This document shows, piece after piece, positions 35,609 to 39,878 of a DNA stretch of 39,878 bases. Position 1 is the first letter of the stretch. Each line of letters opens with the position of its first letter. A program made the position numbers and the translations under genes. The DNA comes from an uncultured Lachnospiraceae bacterium (GTDB taxonomy: Bacteria; Bacillota; Clostridia; Lachnospirales; Lachnospiraceae), in the NCBI GenBank assembly GCA_947593655.1, contig CANQDS010000013.1:1-39878 (forward strand), in the 5' to 3' direction. Under the pieces are notes generated by a model. That model searched no databases. It worked only from the letters and a program-made list of their open reading frames with translations, and had not been told where the DNA came from.

Positions 35609-35750
35609 AGCCGGGACGGTAGAGTTTGCGCGGTTTCCGCAGAACAGGAACTGCTGCGTTTGCGTCGTTTCTGCAAAGTCGGAACTGCTGCGTTTGCGTT
35701 GCTTCTGCAGCATCGGAATCATATCATGTTTGCGCTGCGTCAGCGCAGCA
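35579..35750. repeat. 34-bp tandem array between cls and a carboxypeptidase gene
   Basis: The anchor GTTTGCG starts at 35590, 35624, 35658, 35692 and 35728, spacings of 34, 34, 34 and 36. The units at 35647-35680 and 35681-35714 share 29 of 34 bases; the outer ones are more diverged. The first unit includes the cls stop codon and the last touches the 3' end of the opposite gene. No spacer-and-repeat pattern of a CRISPR array is present. Confidence 0.8.
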
Positions 35751-37200
35751 GAAGCAGCTTTAAACTGCGCATCAGGCAGTCCGGGAGCGAAGCGGCGGGC
35801 ACGGGAGACATGCAGACGATCTCCACGGAGCCGATTTCTTTCCCGTCTGCGGAATAGACCGCCCTTCCGACGGCGCTTCCCTCTGACAGCGGAGCCGTGG
35901 CTTCTTCGGGAAGTTCGATCGTTTTTTTGATCTGATCCGGGGAAGTGCCGTCGGTCAGCACGTAGGAAAACGGGTTTTTGTAGCGGATCGGTACCGTTTC
36001 TTTCGTCCCTTTCCTGACCGGAAGATCCGGAAGCGCCTGCGTATTGGCGTCGGTAAAGATGCTGCAATGCGCAAATCCGTAGTCGAGGAGCGATACGGCG
36101 TCTTTGTTCCGGACGGTCGGACTTTCTTCCGCCATTACCACGGAGATCAGATCGACTTCGTTTTTGGATGCGGTGGCGGAGAGGCAGTATTTAGCCTGCC
36201 CGGTGTAGCCCGTTTTCAGGCCGGTCGCATAGGAATAATAACGGATCAGCTTGTTGGTGTTCGTCAGCCCGAATTCGGAAGAACCTTTCTTCGTGGTGTG
36301 CGTGATCGTATCCATCCAGATTGTACAGTAGTCGTGGATCTCGGGATGTTTTACGGAAAGCTCGCGCGACATCAGCGCCACGTCGTAGGCGCTGGTCAGA
36401 TGGCCTTCCGCCTCGAGTCCACAGGCGTTTTGGAACGAGGTATCGTTCATTCCCAGTTCTTTTGCTTTTTCATTCATCTTTTCCACGAAAGCATCTTCGG
36501 AACCCTCCACAAATTCCGCCATTGCGACACAGGCGTCGTTTGCGCTGGCGATGCTGATGCACTTGATCATATCGTCTACCGTCTGCGTTTCGCCCGGTTC
36601 GAGATAGACCTGCGAGCCGCCCATTCCGGCCGCGTGCTCAGATACCGTCACCGGATCCGATTTTGTAAACCGGCCTTCTTCGAGCGCCTCAAAGATCAGG
36701 ATCAGTGTCATGATCTTGGTGATGCTGGCCGGGCGCAGTTTTTCGTGGGAATTTTTCTCGTAGAGCACCGTTCCGGTCGAGGCTTCCATTAAGACGGCGG
36801 AAGGAGCGGAAATTTCCGGGCCGGATGCGTCCGCGTCCGCCGCTGCGTTGTCATCCGAATCGGCAGGTGCGCCCGTTGTTGCGCTATTATCGGAATTTGC
36901 AGCCGCGTTCGCTGTTGCACCATCGCCCGACTCTGCGTCCGCGGCGTTATCCGCCTCTGCGCCATTGTCTGATCTTGCAGCCGCGTTCGCTGCCGCACCA
37001 TCGCCCATCTTTGCGTCCGCGTCCGCCGCCGCATCGTCATTGACGGAAGCTGCGTCCGCCGCGGCACTATCGCCCGACTCTGCGTCCGCGTCCGCCGCAG
37101 CTTCGAAAATAGAAAACGGCAGCCGCTCCGGCCGGACGCCGGAAAAGACCGAACCGAACAAAATACATATGGCAAGCGTTATGGGATAGAAAGATTTCAT
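35740..37200 (-). CDS. D-alanyl-D-alanine carboxypeptidase with an Ala/Asp/Asn-rich insert
   Basis: This low-molecular-mass penicillin-binding protein trims the terminal D-Ala of peptidoglycan. It has 486 residues. A signal peptide (FYPITLAICILFGSVFSG) leads into a low-complexity region at 34-126 made of Ala, Asp, Asn, Ser and Glu repeats, then the peptidase S11 domain with S159-I-T-K162, S219-A-N221 and K329-T-G331. All three motifs are intact. A C-terminal beta domain and a final hydrophobic end (SLKLLLLR) follow, a possible but short membrane anchor. AGGAGG precedes the ATG. The gene faces cls tail to tail across the tandem array. Confidence 0.93.
   Translation of the reverse strand: MKSFYPITLAICILFGSVFSGVRPERLPFSIFEAAADADAESGDSAAADAASVNDDAAADADAKMGDGAAANAAARSDNGAEADNAADAESGDGATANAAANSDNSATTGAPADSDDNAAADADASGPEISAPSAVLMEASTGTVLYEKNSHEKLRPASITKIMTLILIFEALEEGRFTKSDPVTVSEHAAGMGGSQVYLEPGETQTVDDMIKCISIASANDACVAMAEFVEGSEDAFVEKMNEKAKELGMNDTSFQNACGLEAEGHLTSAYDVALMSRELSVKHPEIHDYCTIWMDTITHTTKKGSSEFGLTNTNKLIRYYSYATGLKTGYTGQAKYCLSATASKNEVDLISVVMAEESPTVRNKDAVSLLDYGFAHCSIFTDANTQALPDLPVRKGTKETVPIRYKNPFSYVLTDGTSPDQIKKTIELPEEATAPLSEGSAVGRAVYSADGKEIGSVEIVCMSPVPAASLPDCLMRSLKLLLLR
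36823..37101 (-). repeat. Low-complexity repeats in the carboxypeptidase gene
   Basis: The stretch encodes residues 34-126. Units such as ADADAESGD, GDGAAANAAA and GDGATANAAA recur, with DNA blocks repeated at about 36900 and 36970. Such a spacer after the signal peptide is not normal in S11 enzymes. Confidence 0.8.
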
Positions 37201-37320
37201 GTTCCACCTCCTGAAGTGGTATATTATATTGCGGCCGGAGGAAAAGTATGACGGGAATCCGAAGAAAACTAAATCTGGTAGTACATGTGTTCGCTATCCA
37301 CTAAATGTTGTAATTTGCAC

Positions 37321-37349
37321 TTGAATTTTGGAAGTAAGCGTGGCATAAT
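37321..37349 (+). promoter_or_regulatory. Probable promoter of scpAB
   Basis: TTGAAT (37321-37326) and CATAAT (37344-37349) are 17 bases apart, 18 bases before the scpA ATG. Confidence 0.65.
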
Positions 37350-37367
37350 AACCAGAGAGGTAGAGGC

Positions 37368-38117
37368 ATGGAACTGAACGTGAAACTGCAGGTGTTTGAA
37401 GGTCCGCTGGATCTGCTTTTGCACCTGTTAGAGAAAAATAAAGTGAATATTTACGACATTCCGATCGTGGAGATCACCGGCCAGTATCTGGAATATATCG
37501 CGGAAATGCAGCGTCAGGACTTAAACGTCTTAAGCGAGTTTCTGGTTATGGCGGCGACGCTTGTCGATATCAAGTCCCGGATGCTGCTTCCGTCCGATCC
37601 GGACAGCGAAGAAGAGGAGGAGGATCCGCGGGCCGAGCTTGTCCAGCAGCTTCTGGAATACAAGATGTACAAATGCATGGCGTATGAGTTAAAGGACCGC
37701 CAGATGGATGCGGAGCGCGTCATGTTCAAACCGCCGACGATTCCCGAAGAGGTTGCGGCGTATGAAGAACCGCTGGATCTGGACGAACTGGTGTCGGATA
37801 TCACGCTGGCCCGGCTGAACGCCATTTTCCAGAGCATCATGAAAAAACAGGCGGACAAGGTCGATCCGGTGCGTTCCAAGTTCGGCAAGATTGAGAAAGA
37901 AGAGGTTTCTCTGGAGGAGAAGATCTCCTATCTGGAAGAATATGCGAAAGAGCACCGTCATTTTTCCTTCCGAAGCCTTTTGGAGTCGCAGGCGGGAAAG
38001 ATCGAGATCATCGTGACGTTTCTGGCCATACTGGAGCTGATGAAGATCGGGAAGATCTTTATTTCCCAGGAGCATATTTTTGACGATATCCAGATTGATT
38101 CAAAGATTGCGGCCTAG
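37368..38117 (+). CDS. scpA: Segregation and condensation protein A
   Basis: ScpA is the kleisin that joins SMC heads and compacts the chromosome. It has 249 residues. The N-terminal FEGPLDLLLHLLEKNKVNIYDIPI is diagnostic (positions about 9-33), with MAATLVDIKSRMLLP after it. An acidic linker and the C-terminal winged helix (VTFLAILELMKIGKI) complete the protein. scpB follows 32 bases later, as in nearly all Firmicutes. Confidence 0.96.
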   Translation: MELNVKLQVFEGPLDLLLHLLEKNKVNIYDIPIVEITGQYLEYIAEMQRQDLNVLSEFLVMAATLVDIKSRMLLPSDPDSEEEEEDPRAELVQQLLEYKMYKCMAYELKDRQMDAERVMFKPPTIPEEVAAYEEPLDLDELVSDITLARLNAIFQSIMKKQADKVDPVRSKFGKIEKEEVSLEEKISYLEEYAKEHRHFSFRSLLESQAGKIEIIVTFLAILELMKIGKIFISQEHIFDDIQIDSKIAA

Positions 38118-38149
38118 GGCGTGTTTCAAGGCGCAGACGGGAGAGTGTT

Positions 38150-38719
38150 ATGGAAGAGAAAAACTACGAGGCGATCATCGAAGCGATCCTTTTTACGATG
38201 GGCGAATCGGTCGAACTGGAGAAGATCGCGGCGGCGATCGAACTGGATAAGAAAGAAACGAAAGCGATCATCGAGCATATGATGCAGTTTTACGAAGATG
38301 ATTCTACGGGAATCCAGATCATCGAACTGGACGGAGCCTATCAGATGTGCACGAAACCGGCCATGTACGAATATCTGATCCGCGTGGCGGGGCAGCCGAA
38401 AAAGCGCGTGCTGACAGACGTTCTGCTGGAAACGCTTTCCATCATCGCATACAAGCAGCCGGTGACAAAAGCGGAGATCGAGAAGATCCGCGGGGTTTCA
38501 AGCGACCATGCGGTCAACAAGCTGGTCGAGTACAATCTGGTCTGCGAGCTGGGAAGACTGGATGCGCCGGGGCGTCCGCTGCTGTTCGGGACGACCGAGG
38601 ATTTCCTGCGCAGCTTCGGCGTCCAGTCGATCGACGAACTTCCGGTGTTAAGCCCGGTGCAGATCGAGGAATTTAAGCAGGAAGCGGAAGCCGAGATGCA
38701 GGTGCAGCTGGATATTTAA
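38150..38719 (+). CDS. scpB: Segregation and condensation protein B
   Basis: ScpB binds ScpA as a dimer and completes the SMC complex. It has 189 residues with two winged-helix domains. Signatures are EAILFTMGESVELEKIA at the start, and IAYKQPVTKAEIEKIRGV and LGRLDAPGRPLLFGTT in the second domain. GGGAG precedes the ATG. A strong terminator hairpin lies 38 bases after the stop. Confidence 0.95.
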   Translation: MEEKNYEAIIEAILFTMGESVELEKIAAAIELDKKETKAIIEHMMQFYEDDSTGIQIIELDGAYQMCTKPAMYEYLIRVAGQPKKRVLTDVLLETLSIIAYKQPVTKAEIEKIRGVSSDHAVNKLVEYNLVCELGRLDAPGRPLLFGTTEDFLRSFGVQSIDELPVLSPVQIEEFKQEAEAEMQVQLDI

Positions 38720-38757
38720 GGCCGCGTCCGGATTCCGGTAATTATGACAAGCAGCAT

Positions 38758-38802
38758 AATCATATACATTACAAAAAAACGGTAATGTATATGGTTATTT
38801 TT
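38758..38802 (+). terminator. Terminator of scpAB, overlapping the next gene start
   Basis: A 15-bp stem, bases 38758-38772 with 38782-38796 (one G-U pair), has a nine-base A-rich loop and is followed by a TTATTTTTT run. The proposed ATG of the next gene at 38791 lies inside its right arm. Confidence 0.85.
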
Positions 38803-39878
38803 TATGGCTTCTGCAGAAAAAAACAAACGCACAGACGGCGCAGACGCATAGCGGGCCTGCCTGTCCTGACAGCACTGTGCCTTAGCCTGATGCTTTTTGC
38901 GCACCCGGCGGCAGTCCGGGGCGCAGCACAAAGCGAAGAGCAGAGCGGTGAGCCGACCGGCCTCTACTCTCGCTCCTGTGCGCTGATGGACGGGGATTCG
39001 GGGCGGATCCTGTTCGGCAAAGACGCCCAGAACCCGATGGCAAACGCCAGCACGACCAAGATCATGACCTGCATTCTGGCGCTGGAAAACGGGAAAATGG
39101 ACGATGTGGCGTGCGCGTCCGCAAAGGCGGCCGCCCAGCCGAAAGTGCATCTGGGAATGCAGGAAGGCGAGCAGTTCTATCTTCAGGATCTTTTATACGC
39201 CCTGATGCTGGAATCGTTTAACGACTGCGCCGTCGCGGTAGCGGAGCAGATTGCCGGCTCCGTCGAGGAATTTGCCGCCCTGATGAATGAAAAAGCAAAG
39301 GAATTAGGCTGCACCGATACGTATTTTATCACCCCGAACGGGCTGGATGCGCAGGATGCGTCCGGTTTCCATCATACGACGGCGCAGGATCTGTGCCGGA
39401 TCATGAAATACTGTGCGTGGGAATCGCCGGAATCGGCGCAGTTCCTTGCGATCACGCAGACGCCGTCCCACAGCTTCCAGAGCCTGTCGGGGCGCAGCTT
39501 TTCCGTGGCCAACCACAATGCATTTTTAAACATGATGGACGGGGTTCTGACCGGAAAAACCGGATTTACGGCCGATGCGGGCTACTGCTACGTCGCGGCG
39601 CTGGAATCGGAAGGGCGGAAATTCTGCATCGCCCTGCTGGCGTGCGGCTGGCCGGACAACAAAAACTATAAATGGTCGGACGCGAAAGCCCTGTTTTCCT
39701 ATGGAATCGAACAGTTCCATTACCGGGCACCCGAACTGCCGGAAGCGCTTCCCGAGGTTCTGGTCGCAAACGGCCGGCCGGAAGAGAGCAGTCTGATCGA
39801 CTGGGGAAAAAAGCTCTCCATCCAGCCGGAATTTGACGCCGGGGGCTTGCTGCAGGACAAATATTTACTAAAAGATTC
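38791..39878 (+). CDS. D-alanyl-D-alanine carboxypeptidase, 3' end outside the window
   Basis: This is a second S11 penicillin-binding protein; 362 codons are visible and the frame is open at the window end. A very basic start (RKKQTHRRRRR) and a hydrophobic segment (LPVLTALCLSLMLFAHPAAVRG) form a signal peptide. The catalytic motifs are S87-T-T-K90, S142-F-N144 and K256-T-G258. The start is uncertain. ATG 38791 (or 38785) is in frame but lies in the terminator hairpin and lacks a ribosome site. ATG 38804 is one base out of frame, and an A8 instead of A7 at 38817-38823 would bring it in. Neighbouring scpAB is probably unrelated in function. Confidence 0.88.
   Translation, partial: MVIFYGFCRKKQTHRRRRRIAGLPVLTALCLSLMLFAHPAAVRGAAQSEEQSGEPTGLYSRSCALMDGDSGRILFGKDAQNPMANASTTKIMTCILALENGKMDDVACASAKAAAQPKVHLGMQEGEQFYLQDLLYALMLESFNDCAVAVAEQIAGSVEEFAALMNEKAKELGCTDTYFITPNGLDAQDASGFHHTTAQDLCRIMKYCAWESPESAQFLAITQTPSHSFQSLSGRSFSVANHNAFLNMMDGVLTGKTGFTADAGYCYVAALESEGRKFCIALLACGWPDNKNYKWSDAKALFSYGIEQFHYRAPELPEALPEVLVANGRPEESSLIDWGKKLSIQPEFDAGGLLQDKYLLKD

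Noticed and set aside
35579-35750. Tandem repeats as a CRISPR array
   Set aside because: The 34-base period is the entire unit with no unique spacers, and no cas genes are near.

Overview
The window looks like chromosomal DNA of an anaerobic Firmicute of the Lachnospiraceae type (class Clostridia). This rests on strong AGGAGG ribosome sites, TTGACA/TATAAT promoters, the rimP-nusA-ylxR-ylxQ-infB-rbfA-nrnA-truB-ribF order, an ATP-dependent PEP carboxykinase, a DUF6062 protein and a sortase-type surface protein. No phage, transposase or CRISPR array was found.

Layout. (1) 1-4 kb: a structured non-coding stretch followed by a 1150-residue surface protein. (2) 4-8.5 kb: a LysR regulator and DUF6062 protein on the minus strand, divergent from leuCD, then a convergent minus-strand gene with two AP2-like domains flanking a degenerate HNH-like segment. 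Its upstream region carries two near-identical palindromic operators. (3) 8.7-14 kb: thrC, then a flagellin gene broken by a frameshift exactly at a run of seven G, facing a two-gene operon of a CheY-like receiver and a CheX-like protein with four 29-residue MshEN-like repeats. (4) 14-17 kb: pckA, tRNA-Glu(CUC) and a Phd/RelE-type toxin-antitoxin pair. (5) 17-26.4 kb: the long transcription, translation and RNA-processing operon rimP to ribF, in which NusA, IF-2 and NrnA carry species-specific tandem-repeat segments. (6) 26.4-30.2 kb: a secreted NlpC/P60 hydrolase, rpsO with a structured leader, and pnp. (7) 30.2-33 kb: a CbiMQO cobalt/nickel ECF transporter. (8) 33-39.9 kb: an intracellular subtilase, cardiolipin synthase, a 34-bp tandem array, a D,D-carboxypeptidase on the minus strand, scpAB, and a second D,D-carboxypeptidase cut by the window end.

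Most of the window is ordinary core genome. The places most worth a second look are the possible phase-variable flagellin switch (G7 is off, G8 would restore the frame), the neighbouring CheY plus MshEN-CheX pair, which could link c-di-GMP and chemotaxis signalling, the AP2-HNH-AP2 protein with its twin operators, a 36-bp element present as inverted copies 5.3 kb apart, and the recurrent growth of short in-frame repeats in several core genes. All functional statements come from reading the sequence and from family knowledge; no database search was run.
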